NCBI GenBank assembly: GCA_031272575.1
Contig: JAISTO010000097.1
Span: 1-7,683 of the forward strand
DNA length: 7,683 nucleotides
Direction of reading: 5' to 3'
DNA from: Treponema sp.
GTDB lineage: Bacteria; Spirochaetota; Spirochaetia; Treponematales; Breznakiellaceae
In this document: one piece after another, positions 1 to 6,807 of the stretch
Position numbering within the stretch: the stretch's first letter is position 1
Layout: every line of letters starts with the position of its first letter
Translations under genes and position numbers: made by a program
Notes under the pieces: generated by a model
Seen by the model: the letters and a program-made list of their open reading frames with translations, nothing else
Database searches by the model: none
Told to the model about the DNA's origin: nothing

Positions 1-83
1 CCGCATCATTTTCCCCATCCTGTGCTCCCCAACGATAAACGCATAGACATGTCTACCGGGCTCATACGGGGAAAATGCTGCGC
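1..83. repeat. Imperfect inverted repeat with a central palindrome
   Basis: CGCATCATTTTCCCC at 2-16 is the inverse of GGGGAAAATGCTGCG at 69-83, with 14 of 15 positions matching. Between them lies the perfect 12-bp palindrome TAGACATGTCTA at 44-55. The arms resemble the 'CGTCATTTTCCCC' part of the larger REP-like repeat at 340-423 and 6990-7090, so this may be two facing degenerate copies of that family. The repeat reaches the window edge and could extend further left. Confidence 0.4.
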
Positions 84-97
84 TTGTGCGTCCTCAT

Positions 98-125
98 GGG
101 GCGGGGGGCGGACGGGGAATATGAT
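98..125 (-). repeat. Degenerate partial copy of the REP-like repeat
   Basis: This G-rich block matches the plus-strand form of the copy near 7050-7075 at about 24 of 28 positions. It lies in the opposite orientation to the copy at 340-423. Only the C-rich core of the repeat is present; the flanking hairpins are not recognisable. Confidence 0.45.
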
Positions 126-339
126 TGGTAGGCTGCTGTGACGGCTAATGCACGATGCGCCCGGAACAACTCGTAGTGACAACGCACCACTATTCGCTTA
201 TGGTATTTGGGGCAAAAAAAGACAAAACCCACAAAAATGTTATCGTACCGGACAGAGTACCCGCCCAGCATCGCGAAGGTGTCGGCGACGGTGACCCGGG
301 ACGGCAGCGTACGGGTTTGGCTTCTTTTTGCCTGAAGGG

Positions 340-423
340 GCGGCTTTAGGCCGCGTCATTTTTCCCGGCCGCCCCCCGCCCCCGTGTGCGAGTAGATTCC
401 GCAGATTTTACCGCAGAATGACG
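340..423 (+). repeat. REP-like composite repeat, copy A
   Basis: Copy A has three parts. It begins with a hairpin of stem GCGGC/GCCGC (340-354) followed by GTCATTTTT. A C-rich tract comes next. It ends with GAGTAGATTCCGC and a second, imperfect stem up to AGAATGACGA. The first 23 bases are identical to the inverted copy B at 6990-7090, and the 13-base GAGTAGATTCCGC block is also shared. Copy A lacks about 20 bases between the C-rich tract and that block. The first hairpin plus T-run could act as a weak terminator, but since it recurs as part of a dispersed repeat, this need not be its role. Confidence 0.65.
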
Positions 424-456
424 ATGGGAAATCATTCTATGCGTTTATCGTGCCCC

Positions 457-485
457 TTGACAAAAAACCTCCCGCATGGTAGGAT
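457..485 (+). promoter_or_regulatory. Sigma-70 promoter of tRNA-Gly
   Basis: A perfect -35 box TTGACA (457-462) is followed by a 17-bp spacer and a -10 box TAGGAT (480-485, 4 of 6 matches). The expected transcript start near 492 is only about three bases before the mature tRNA 5' end at 495. This fits a housekeeping tRNA gene with a minimal leader. Confidence 0.75.
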
Positions 486-494
486 GCGTTATAT

Positions 495-565
495 GCGGCT
501 GTCATATAACGGCATTATCTCAGCCTTCCAAGCTGAAGACGCGGGTTCGACTCCCGTCGGCCGCT
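495..565 (+). tRNA. tRNA-Gly (anticodon TCC)
   Basis: This gene supplies glycine for GGA and GGG codons. A 71-base cloverleaf is visible. The 7-bp acceptor stem GCGGCTG pairs with CGGCCGC, with one G-U pair. The D arm is of the ATATAACGGCATTAT type common in bacterial tRNA-Gly(TCC). The anticodon stem TCAGC/GCTGA encloses the loop CTTCCAA, with TCC at 527-529. The T arm is GCGGG-TTCGACT-CCCGT, and the discriminator is T565. The 3' CCA is not encoded (ATC follows), so it must be added by nucleotidyltransferase. The gene has its own promoter and stands alone. Confidence 0.95.
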
Positions 566-589
566 ATCGTTCTAAAACGTTATAGGAGT

Positions 590-610
590 TTCCGCGGTCA
601 AGCCGCGGAA
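590..610. repeat. Palindromic hairpin, partial REP-like repeat (copy C)
   Basis: TTCCGCGG and CCGCGGAA form a perfect 8-bp stem around a TCAAG loop, 24 bases after the tRNA. The same hairpin ends repeat copy B (stem ATTCCGCGG, loop ACAAG, when read on the minus strand at 6995-7017). It is followed by TGATGG rather than a T-run, so it is not a canonical intrinsic terminator, though it could stabilise or help end the tRNA transcript. The rest of the intergenic stretch up to 700 holds nothing I recognise. Confidence 0.6.
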
Positions 611-700
611 TGATGGCGTGGACGTACTCGTGTCACCGCGCACCACTCGCTTGCTCCCACCCCATACCATCGCAGTATGCCGCCACTCCCCCCGCCCCCC

Positions 701-729
701 TTGCTATCCCGCCGCGTTTATGCTATACT
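701..729 (+). promoter_or_regulatory. Extended -10 promoter of malQ
   Basis: The -35-like TTGCTA (701-706) is followed by 17 bp and TATACT (724-729). The TG dinucleotide at 721-722, one base before the -10 box, makes it an extended -10 promoter. The expected start near 736 gives a 22-base leader that includes AAGGAGG at 746-752. Confidence 0.7.
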
Positions 730-757
730 GACTAGCAGAACCTGCAAGGAGGGTGCT

Positions 758-2794
758 ATGGCTCAGACCAATGAAAAAACTGACAAGGCGCGGCTGCTCG
801 GGACGGTGGTGCCGGTGGGGGCGCTGCGGAGCGAGGGGAGCGCGGTCGGCGAGTTTGCGGATCTCGCGGAGTTTGGCCGTCTCTGCGTCAAGATGGGGAT
901 CGGCCTCATTCAAATTCTGCCGGTGAACGACACGGGGTACCAAAGTTCACCCTACTTCGCGCTGACGGCCTTTGCGCTGCACCCCCTCTACCTCAGGCTT
1001 TCCGACCTGAAAGAGGCCGCGGGCTGCGAGGACAAGATCGCGGCCCTGAACGCGGCCTTCGCAAAGGAGACGCGCTTCCCTTACGAAGAGGTGCTGCGGG
1101 CAAAGATGGCGCTGCTCCGCGGCATCTACGAGGATAACCGAAAAAAGATTGAAAGCGCGGCCAAGCCTGGCGGCAGTCTCGCCAAGTGGATAGCCGCGAA
1201 CCCCTGGGTGCGCGAGTATGCGGTCTTCCGCACGCTCAAAGAGGCGAACGAGGAGCGCAGTTGGAAGGAGTGGCCCGACCATCAACAGATAAGCGAAAAA
1301 GAACTGGCCGCCCGCTGGAGCGATCCGGCGCTTTGGGGCGCGCACCTCTTCTGGGCCTGGGTGCAGCAGGCGCTTGACGCGCAGTTCGGCGCGGCGGCCA
1401 GGGCGCTCTCCGACCTGGGGCTCATCCTCGAGGGGGACCTTCCCATCCTCATGAACGAAGACAGCCATGACGTATGGGCGCACCCGGCCTACTTCGACCA
1501 GACCCTCTCCGCGGGCGCCCCGCCTGACATCTACAGCCCGGACGGGCAGAACTGGGGCTTCCCCATCTACAACTGGAAGGCGCTGGCAAAGGACGACTAC
1601 TCGTGGTGGCGCGCCCGCCTGGCCGCGGCGGCAAAGTACTATCAGGCGTACCGCATAGACCATGTGCTGGGCTTTTTCCGCATCTGGGCCTCGTCCCGCG
1701 CGGACGCGGCCGCGACGCTGGGCCGCTTTGTCCCCAGCACCCCCATCACGAAGGCGGACCTGGCCGCCCTCGGTTTCGACGAGGCGCGCGTACACTGGCT
1801 CTCGCGGCCGCATATCCCCACGGGCGAGGTCTGGGACGCCATCCGCGCCAACTGGAAGGGCCCTTCAAACGAGGCGGAGGCGGCCGAGGCCGCGGGCCGG
1901 GTCTTCAGTACCGCGCTCGAGCGCATAGGCAGCGAGGAACTGTGGCTTTTCAAGGAGTCGATCAAGGGTGACAAGGACATCACCGCGCTGGGCTTGCAGG
2001 CCGGCGCGCAGGCTTACCTGCTCGGGGCCTGGGGAAACCGGCTCTTCGTCGAGTACGAAAAGGGGCTCTATTTTCCGGTGTGGTTCTATCGCAACTCGCG
2101 CGCGTACGCGTCCCTGAGCGAGGACGAGCGCCGCCGCCTAGAGGCCTTCATTGCGGAACGAGCTAAAGACTCCGAAAAAATCTGGGAGGCCCAGGGGAAG
2201 AAACTCCTCTCGATGCTCTGCGACTCGTCCGCCATGCTCCCCTGCGCCGAAGACCTGGGGGCCGTGCCCGAGTGCGTACCCCGTGTACTGTCAAAATTGC
2301 ATATCCTGGGGCTCCGCGTGGTGCGCTGGCACCGCGACTGGGAGGCCCCGGGCGAGCCCTACTATCCCTTCAGCGCGTACCCGGAACTCAGCGTCTGCAC
2401 CCCGGCCGTGCACGACAGTTCTACCCTGCGGGAGTGGTGGAACAAAGAGGCGGATCAAACGCTCTTCGCGGGCTTTATCGGCGTACCTTCGCTCCCCAGG
2501 GTATACAACCCGGGGGTGGCGCGGACTATCCTCTTTAAAATTGCCAGCGCCGCGTCGCGCTTCCGTGTCTTCCAGATTCAGGACCTGCTCCACCTGTCAC
2601 CGCGCTGGTACGCGGAGGACGCCGCCTCCGAGCGGATAAACGTCCCGGGCACGAACACGCCCTTCAACTGGACCTACCGGCTCCCCGCACCGATTGCCGA
2701 CATAGCGAAGGACAGCGAACTGGCCGCCGCAGTGAGGGAACTCGCGGAGGTGAAGGCGGCGAAGGAACCGAAGGCAAAAAAAGCAGAAAAATAA
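758..2794 (+). CDS. malQ: 4-alpha-glucanotransferase (GH77, DPE2-like)
   Basis: This cytoplasmic amylomaltase moves alpha-1,4-glucan segments between acceptors and releases glucose in maltodextrin or glycogen use. It has 678 residues and the GH77 motifs run in order: ILPVNDTG...SSPY in the N-terminal part; GDLPI at about 226 followed by DSHDVW; GAPPDIYSPDGQNWGFPIYNW; RIDHVLGFF with the nucleophile Asp301; AEDLG with the acid/base Glu498; HDSSTLREWW with Asp553; and a final NVPGTNTPFNW. The QNWGFP.YNW and RIDHxLGFFRIW signatures resemble the plant DPE2 subtype, but no N-terminal CBM20 starch-binding domains are present. The tail is Lys/Ala-rich and probably disordered. I chose the ATG at 758 because AAGGAGG lies just before it; the frame stays open upstream to 677, but that part overlaps the promoter. 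No clear terminator follows. Subtype assignment is inference. Confidence 0.93.
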   Translation: MAQTNEKTDKARLLGTVVPVGALRSEGSAVGEFADLAEFGRLCVKMGIGLIQILPVNDTGYQSSPYFALTAFALHPLYLRLSDLKEAAGCEDKIAALNAAFAKETRFPYEEVLRAKMALLRGIYEDNRKKIESAAKPGGSLAKWIAANPWVREYAVFRTLKEANEERSWKEWPDHQQISEKELAARWSDPALWGAHLFWAWVQQALDAQFGAAARALSDLGLILEGDLPILMNEDSHDVWAHPAYFDQTLSAGAPPDIYSPDGQNWGFPIYNWKALAKDDYSWWRARLAAAAKYYQAYRIDHVLGFFRIWASSRADAAATLGRFVPSTPITKADLAALGFDEARVHWLSRPHIPTGEVWDAIRANWKGPSNEAEAAEAAGRVFSTALERIGSEELWLFKESIKGDKDITALGLQAGAQAYLLGAWGNRLFVEYEKGLYFPVWFYRNSRAYASLSEDERRRLEAFIAERAKDSEKIWEAQGKKLLSMLCDSSAMLPCAEDLGAVPECVPRVLSKLHILGLRVVRWHRDWEAPGEPYYPFSAYPELSVCTPAVHDSSTLREWWNKEADQTLFAGFIGVPSLPRVYNPGVARTILFKIASAASRFRVFQIQDLLHLSPRWYAEDAASERINVPGTNTPFNWTYRLPAPIADIAKDSELAAAVRELAEVKAAKEPKAKKAEK

Positions 2795-2865
2795 AACGCC
2801 GCCGGTTCAAACTGCCTCTTCATTTTTTTGTCAAATTTGCCGATACTGTGAAAAGGTAGTGTTTT

Positions 2866-3876
2866 ATGATCAAACGTAAGCGACCGGGTTTTCTTTCTGC
2901 CCTGTTGATGGCCGCCTTCGCGGTGCTGTTGGTTTTCAGCGCCTGCGGAACCACGAAAAAGGCCGTCGTTCAGAAAGAAAAACCCAAAGAGGCCGCGGCG
3001 CCCGCGCCGGCGGAGCCTCCCAAAGAAGATCCCCGGGAACCGGCCGCCGCCGCGGCGCCCGATCAGTCCGATCGGGAGGTTCCCGTGCCGGAAGAGTCTG
3101 CCTTCGCGCAGAAGAGTCCGGGCGTGAAGCCGCCGGAAATGGTAGCGGTGCCCTGGCTCCCTCCCTCCAGCGGGCCGAAGCCGGCGCCGGCTGCTCCCCG
3201 GGGCGAGCAAAGGCCGGAGTACAGCGCGCGGTCCCCCCTCTCCCCGGAAGTCGAGGCCCTCACGCCGGGGCTGCCGGTCACCGCCGCGTCCTCGTGGACG
3301 CTCCCGCTGAAGTCACTGACGCCGGAAGCGCCGCCCTCAGACCCTTTTTTCACCCTGCCTCTCCAGGACGCGCCCCCCATCCCGGACATGATTATGAGCA
3401 GGGGGAGCATAAAGGCGCCGAAACTGGCGTCCTTCCTCCGCGCTTACAACCCCCTGGTGAACGCCTCGTTTGCCGACGAACTCTCGCAAATCTACATTGA
3501 AGAAGCGGAAATGGAGGGGGTGAACTGGGACATAGCCTTTGCGCAGATGTGCCTGGAGACCGGGTTTTTACGGTACGGCAATTTGGTCACCAAAGAGATG
3601 AACAACTTTTGCGGCCTGGGGGCGCTCGGGCCAAACCATCGCGGGGAGGCTTTTCCTGATACGCGCACCGGCGTACGGGCGCACATCCAGCATCTCAAGG
3701 CGTACGCCAGCCCCGACCCCCTCAACCTCAGCCTGGTAGACCCGAGACGCAGATTCGTCAAACTTGGTACAGGGCCATCCATAGAAACGATGGCGAGTTT
3801 TTGGGCCGCGGATAAAGACTACGGCAAAAAAATTCGCGGCCTCCTTACCAAAATGTATATATTCAACATGAATTAA
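2866..3876 (+). CDS. Lipoprotein with C-terminal glucosaminidase domain
   Basis: This is a probable envelope-anchored peptidoglycan hydrolase that cleaves beta-N-acetylglucosaminyl bonds. The 336-residue protein begins with a basic, hydrophobic signal peptide ending VFSAC; Cys27 is the likely lipidated residue in a relaxed spirochaete-type lipobox. Residues 30-180 are Pro/Ala/Glu-rich and low in complexity, forming a flexible stalk. Residues about 200-330 match the glucosaminidase family (PF01832 type): FAQMCLETGF with the likely catalytic Glu231, then MNNFCGLGA, then FPDTRTGVRAHIQHLKAY. The catalytic residue is assigned by family pattern. The ATG is preceded by AAAAGG (2851-2856). The 71-base gap after malQ has only a weak promoter candidate (GATACT at 2842-2847), so readthrough from malQ is possible. 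The next gene begins 27 bases later with no terminator between, suggesting co-transcription of the two exported proteins. Confidence 0.85.
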   Translation: MIKRKRPGFLSALLMAAFAVLLVFSACGTTKKAVVQKEKPKEAAAPAPAEPPKEDPREPAAAAAPDQSDREVPVPEESAFAQKSPGVKPPEMVAVPWLPPSSGPKPAPAAPRGEQRPEYSARSPLSPEVEALTPGLPVTAASSWTLPLKSLTPEAPPSDPFFTLPLQDAPPIPDMIMSRGSIKAPKLASFLRAYNPLVNASFADELSQIYIEEAEMEGVNWDIAFAQMCLETGFLRYGNLVTKEMNNFCGLGALGPNHRGEAFPDTRTGVRAHIQHLKAYASPDPLNLSLVDPRRRFVKLGTGPSIETMASFWAADKDYGKKIRGLLTKMYIFNMN

Positions 3877-3903
3877 CCGGCGCGCTAAAACATCCCCGTC
3901 CCT

Positions 3904-5520
3904 ATGCCGATAATTAAGACGGATATGCATCGCATAAAAAAACGCTATGTTTGCGCCGCGGCTCTTATCCTCTGCGGCGCTTTTCCGCTGACCGCGCTGG
4001 GCGAAAAAACGCTCCTCGTGGGGGGAAGCGCCGGCTGGGATGCCATGACGACCCTCGACGGTGTGGCCCAGACCGGAGGGGCGCGCCCCTATCCCGTGCT
4101 GATCCTCGCCCCGCGGGTTGACCAGGACGCGGAGGACGAGACCGACCTGCTCCTCTCGTTTGACGAGGGAAGCGCCGGCCTCTTCGCGGACAGCGCCGGT
4201 CATTATCATATTGAAACAACAGTCGGCATCAGCGCCGCGGACAGGGACCTCGCCCGTTTCGGCAGAGGGGCCGCGCGCTTCAACGGCATAGCGCAGATCG
4301 GGGCGAGTACGATTGGTACGGAGGCGCCGCTGGTCATCCGTCCCCAAAAAGGGGCTCTCTTCGCTCCGGGCAGCATAAACGGGGACTTCAGCATCGAATT
4401 TTGGCTCTACCCAATAGTCATAGAACAGGGTACGCAGATACTCACATGGAGCTCGACCCTGTCGGGCTACACCATGCAGCGGGTGCGGTGCATCATCCAG
4501 CGGAACCGGCTTCAGTGGTATTTTTCCAATTTTTTCGCGCCGGACCGGACGAGCCGTCCTGACGGTTCAACGTATGTCCTTACGGGGGCCCCGCTCCTTC
4601 CGCGCAAGTGGAGCCATCACCTTATACGATACGACTCGGAAACAGGCTTGCTCGAATACCTTGTGGATGGCTCGGTCGAGGCTCTTGAGTACCTCAACTC
4701 GACGGGCGCCGAGGGGGGGGAACCGAAAGTGCCGGTCCTGGGAAAGGACGGGAGTTTCGTTTTAGGGGGACGCTATACGGGGCTGCTTGACGAGTTCCGC
4801 ATCCTCAGCGTCTTTAAGGAGACCGCGTCGCTGAGCCGATACCCCGGCGCCGGGGGCAGGGCCGAGAGCCGCACCATCGACCTGGGGGCCGACAGTATCC
4901 TGCTCCGGCTCGACGCGGCCGGGGGCCGGAACAGCCCCTCGGGGAAGTACCTCTATGCGGGGCAAGGAGCCCTCCGCTTCGAGGATGCGTCCGCGGTCAC
5001 TTTTTTTATACGGGTATCTGAACACCCCTACGACTGGAGCGCGAGCCGCTGGATCCCCTGCGTCCCGGGAGAGGACCTGCCCGAGGGCATAGGGGGGCGC
5101 TACCTCCGCCTCGCATGCACCTTGTATCCGAGCGCGGACAACGCCTCGAGCCCCTACCTCGAAAAAATCGCCCTGCTATACAGGACGATAGACCCCCCGC
5201 TCCCCCCCTCGCATCTGCGCGCCAGGGCCTCCGACGGGGCCGTAGACCTCTCGTGGGACGCGGCGAAGAGCGCGAATTTGAAGGGCTACCTCCTCTACTA
5301 CGGTGAAGGCTCCGGCGAGTACCTGGGTACCGGCGCGATCGTGGATGGAAAGCCCGCCCCCTCGCCCATCGACCTGGGCAGGGCCAGCGCCGTGCGGCTC
5401 GAGGGCCTCAAAAACGGGAAGTTGTACTTTTTTGCGCTCGCCGCTTACGCCGCGCTCCCCGCGGAAATCAAAGCCGGCGATTTTTCCCGCGAGGCCGCCG
5501 CCCGCCCCCTCGCAAGGTGA
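3904..5520 (+). CDS. Secreted LamG-like / fibronectin type III protein
   Basis: This is probably an exported binding or structural protein; no enzymatic motif is visible. The 538-residue product starts with a signal peptide (basic RIKKR, then a hydrophobic stretch to about residue 32). Residues about 80-303 form a concanavalin A/LamG-like beta-sandwich: LLLSFDEGSAG, FGRGAARFNG, DFSIEFWLYP, the LEYLVDGS strand and LLDEFRIL. Residues about 318-430 look like a second beta-sandwich of the kind that follows LamG domains (RYLRLACTLYPSADNASSPYL). Residues about 433-516 are an FN3 domain (VDLSWDAAKS, LKGYLLYY, LKNGKLYFFALAAY). The start is uncertain: neither ATG 3904 nor the in-frame ATG 3925 has a strong Shine-Dalgarno, and 3925 gives a more typical signal peptide length. 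The gene follows the glucosaminidase lipoprotein by 27 bases, so the two may act together at the cell envelope, which is inference. The ligand is unknown. Confidence 0.75.
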   Translation: MPIIKTDMHRIKKRYVCAAALILCGAFPLTALGEKTLLVGGSAGWDAMTTLDGVAQTGGARPYPVLILAPRVDQDAEDETDLLLSFDEGSAGLFADSAGHYHIETTVGISAADRDLARFGRGAARFNGIAQIGASTIGTEAPLVIRPQKGALFAPGSINGDFSIEFWLYPIVIEQGTQILTWSSTLSGYTMQRVRCIIQRNRLQWYFSNFFAPDRTSRPDGSTYVLTGAPLLPRKWSHHLIRYDSETGLLEYLVDGSVEALEYLNSTGAEGGEPKVPVLGKDGSFVLGGRYTGLLDEFRILSVFKETASLSRYPGAGGRAESRTIDLGADSILLRLDAAGGRNSPSGKYLYAGQGALRFEDASAVTFFIRVSEHPYDWSASRWIPCVPGEDLPEGIGGRYLRLACTLYPSADNASSPYLEKIALLYRTIDPPLPPSHLRARASDGAVDLSWDAAKSANLKGYLLYYGEGSGEYLGTGAIVDGKPAPSPIDLGRASAVRLEGLKNGKLYFFALAAYAALPAEIKAGDFSREAAARPLAR

Positions 5521-5542
5521 CCTGCCCTGAGGGTCAGCCCTC

Positions 5543-5571
5543 TTGCAAAAAAATCCACGCTGTGCTAGTCT
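5543..5571 (+). promoter_or_regulatory. Extended -10 promoter of the small leaderless gene
   Basis: TTGCAA (5543-5548) is followed by 17 bp and TAGTCT (5566-5571), with TG at 5563-5564 making an extended -10. The layout matches the malQ promoter. The expected transcript start, about seven bases after the -10 box, falls at or next to the GTG at 5578. A short GAGGG-TCAG-CCCTC hairpin (5529-5542) abuts the -35 box but has no T-run after it. Confidence 0.55.
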
Positions 5572-5577
5572 GTCTCC

Positions 5578-5796
5578 GTGTACATAAATGCGCCGCTCTT
5601 CTGGAAGCCCTTTCGGCCCTGCGGCTTCGCGGAACTCGAAACCCTCGCGCCCCAAAGCGCCGCTGCTTTAGACGGGGGCGTCTTCGTCTTCAGGGATGGC
5701 ATCCCCTTCATCCGGCAGGAACTCCTGCGGCGCGCGGAAACCGCGGACCGGCCCCTGGACGCGGCGTTTAAGTCGCTCGTGGAAGCGGTCTGCTGA
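5578..5796 (+). CDS. Small protein of unknown function, probably leaderless
   Basis: I do not recognise the family. The 72-residue product starts MYINAPLFWKPFRPCG and has an amphipathic C-terminal half (FIRQELLRRAETADRP...). There is no signal peptide, membrane segment or metal-binding cluster; the two cysteines, at 15 and the C-terminus, are far apart. Codon third positions are strongly GC-rich as in the neighbouring genes, which supports real coding. No Shine-Dalgarno precedes the GTG start. Instead the promoter at 5543-5571 would begin transcription at this codon. The gene runs towards the sigma factor gene and ends 22 bases from its stop, with no visible terminator between. It could be a lineage-specific protein; function cannot be stated. 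Confidence 0.55.
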   Translation: MYINAPLFWKPFRPCGFAELETLAPQSAAALDGGVFVFRDGIPFIRQELLRRAETADRPLDAAFKSLVEAVC

Positions 5797-5818
5797 CGCC
5801 GCAAACGCTGCAACAATC

Positions 5819-6712
5819 CTATGCCGCGTAACACTTCAGTTTTCTGCTCCGCGAAGGGTGGCGCAGGCGTTTTATGGCCCTGTTTTCAATTTGGCGCACC
5901 CGTTCCTTGCTCATATTGAGTTGCAGCCCCAGTTCGCCCAGGGACATAAGTTTGTTCGCGCCGAGGCCGTAATGATGCCGCAGGATGACCGCCTCTTTCG
6001 TTTTGAGCGTGTCGAGCGCCGCCTCGAGGTCCGCCATGAACGCCGCATGCAGCGCGTTTTCCTCGGGGGTTTTCTGCCTGTGATCCACCACGCTCTCAGA
6101 GAACGCGGTTTCACCCTTTCCATTTTCAGTCTCGAAGGATTTTTCAAGCGAGACCGGCTCCTTCGAGATTGCGACAAGGCGTTCCACTTTTTGCGGTTTC
6201 ATATGCAGTGATTCCGCAATCATGCGGTTTTCCTGCGCCTCTGTCCGCGTTTCGGACATAGACTTGCGGACCTTTTCGATCTGCACGAGTTCGTTCACGC
6301 GGTTTGCGGGGAGGCGTATCATCCGCGATTTCTCGCTTATGGCCTTGAGTACCGCCTGCCGTATCCACCAGACCGCATACGATATGAAATGAAACCCCTT
6401 ATCCGCATTGTAGTGGGGTATCGCCTTGAAGAGCCCGATGTTTCCTTCACTGATCAGATCGATCAGGGGTATACCCTGTCCCTGATACTTTTTTGCGATG
6501 TTCACCACGAAGCGCAAATTTGCCCTGACCAGTTGATTGCGCGCCGCTTCGTTTCCCGAAACCGCCATCCGTGCGATGCGGTCTTCTTCCTCTTTGCTTA
6601 AAAGAGGAATTCGATTGATCTCTTTCAGATACAGATTCAAAATGTTTTCATCCGTCCTGAAATCACTTTTTTGACCGAGTCTTGTAATCTGACTGGCATT
6701 CCTCGTTGGCAT
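5819..6712 (-). CDS. RNA polymerase sigma-70 family factor (group 2, RpoD/RpoS-like)
   Basis: This alternative sigma factor would direct RNA polymerase to a subset of promoters. The 297-residue protein lacks region 1.1, unlike a primary RpoD. Residues 21-50 match region 1.2 (NLYLKEINRIPLLSKEEE). Residues 55-128 are region 2, with the core-binding LVRANLRFVVNIAKKYQGQG and LIDLISEGNIGL, and the -10 recognition helix FHFISYAVWWIRQAV. RMIRLP begins region 3. Residues about 232-290 are region 4, with MSKERVRQIENRAIKRLRH as the -35-binding helix-turn-helix. The ATG at 6712 has GGAGG (minus strand, 6722-6718) five bases upstream. A near-consensus sigma-54 promoter precedes it, so expression probably depends on RpoN and an enhancer-binding protein. 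I call it group 2 from its size and architecture; it could equally be labelled RpoD/SigA by automatic annotation. It converges with the small gene at 5578. Confidence 0.92.
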   Translation of the reverse strand: MPTRNASQITRLGQKSDFRTDENILNLYLKEINRIPLLSKEEEDRIARMAVSGNEAARNQLVRANLRFVVNIAKKYQGQGIPLIDLISEGNIGLFKAIPHYNADKGFHFISYAVWWIRQAVLKAISEKSRMIRLPANRVNELVQIEKVRKSMSETRTEAQENRMIAESLHMKPQKVERLVAISKEPVSLEKSFETENGKGETAFSESVVDHRQKTPEENALHAAFMADLEAALDTLKTKEAVILRHHYGLGANKLMSLGELGLQLNMSKERVRQIENRAIKRLRHPSRSRKLKCYAA

Positions 6713-6741
6713 ACGTGCCTCCTTTCCCTCATCCGGTATAT

Positions 6742-6758
6742 AGCAAAATCCATGCCAA
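6742..6758 (-). promoter_or_regulatory. Sigma-54 (RpoN) -24/-12 promoter of the sigma-70 gene
   Basis: Read on the minus strand, TTGGCATGGATTTTGCT matches the sigma-54 consensus TGGCACGRNNNTTGC at 14 of 15 positions (T for C at the sixth), with the required GG-N10-GC spacing and the flanking T on each side. The -12 C is at 6743, so transcription should begin near 6731. That leaves a 19-base leader that contains the AAAGGAGG ribosome binding site. No good sigma-70 promoter lies this close; a weak TTTACA-N18-TATCAT candidate exists further upstream. Confidence 0.8.
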
Positions 6759-6807
6759 GTCTGGCGTTTTTAGTAATTTTTGCGGTTTTTTATTATGATA
6801 TTTTGTA

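Larger units (their letters stand above)
1..494. other. Non-coding, repeat-rich intergenic region
   Basis: I find no convincing gene here. The short open frames on either strand lack ribosome binding sites, recognisable motifs and the GC-rich third positions of the real genes. The stretch holds several inverted and REP-like repeats: an inverted pair at 1-16 and 68-83, a perfect 12-bp palindrome at 44-55, a degenerate repeat copy at 98-125, and a full repeat copy at 340-423. A 13-bp segment at 33-45 recurs inverted at 438-450. The last 38 bases hold the tRNA promoter. The frame ending at 333 could be the decayed end of an old gene, but nothing in it is recognisable. Confidence 0.6.

Noticed and set aside
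317..332. Second sigma-54-like site (TTGGCTTCTTTTTGCC)
   Set aside because: The GG to GC spacing is nine bases instead of ten, which abolishes sigma-54 recognition, and no gene begins suitably downstream.
62..349. Short open frames on both strands left of the tRNA
   Set aside because: They lie in repeat-rich sequence, share residues only because the DNA repeat recurs (AALGRVIFPGR at two loci), and have no start signals.
590..610. Intrinsic terminator of the tRNA
   Set aside because: The stem is strong but no T-run follows, and the same hairpin recurs elsewhere as part of a dispersed repeat.
495..610. tRNA-Gly as an integration site of a mobile island
   Set aside because: No second copy of the tRNA 3' end and no integrase gene is visible in the window.
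947..1813. 288-residue open frame on the minus strand inside malQ
   Set aside because: It is a shadow of the GC-rich malQ coding strand; it has no recognisable motif or ribosome binding site, while malQ shows all family motifs.
5529..5542. GAGGG-TCAG-CCCTC hairpin as a terminator of the LamG gene
   Set aside because: The stem is only 5 bp and is followed by TTGCAAAAAAA, not a T-run; it also abuts a promoter -35 box.
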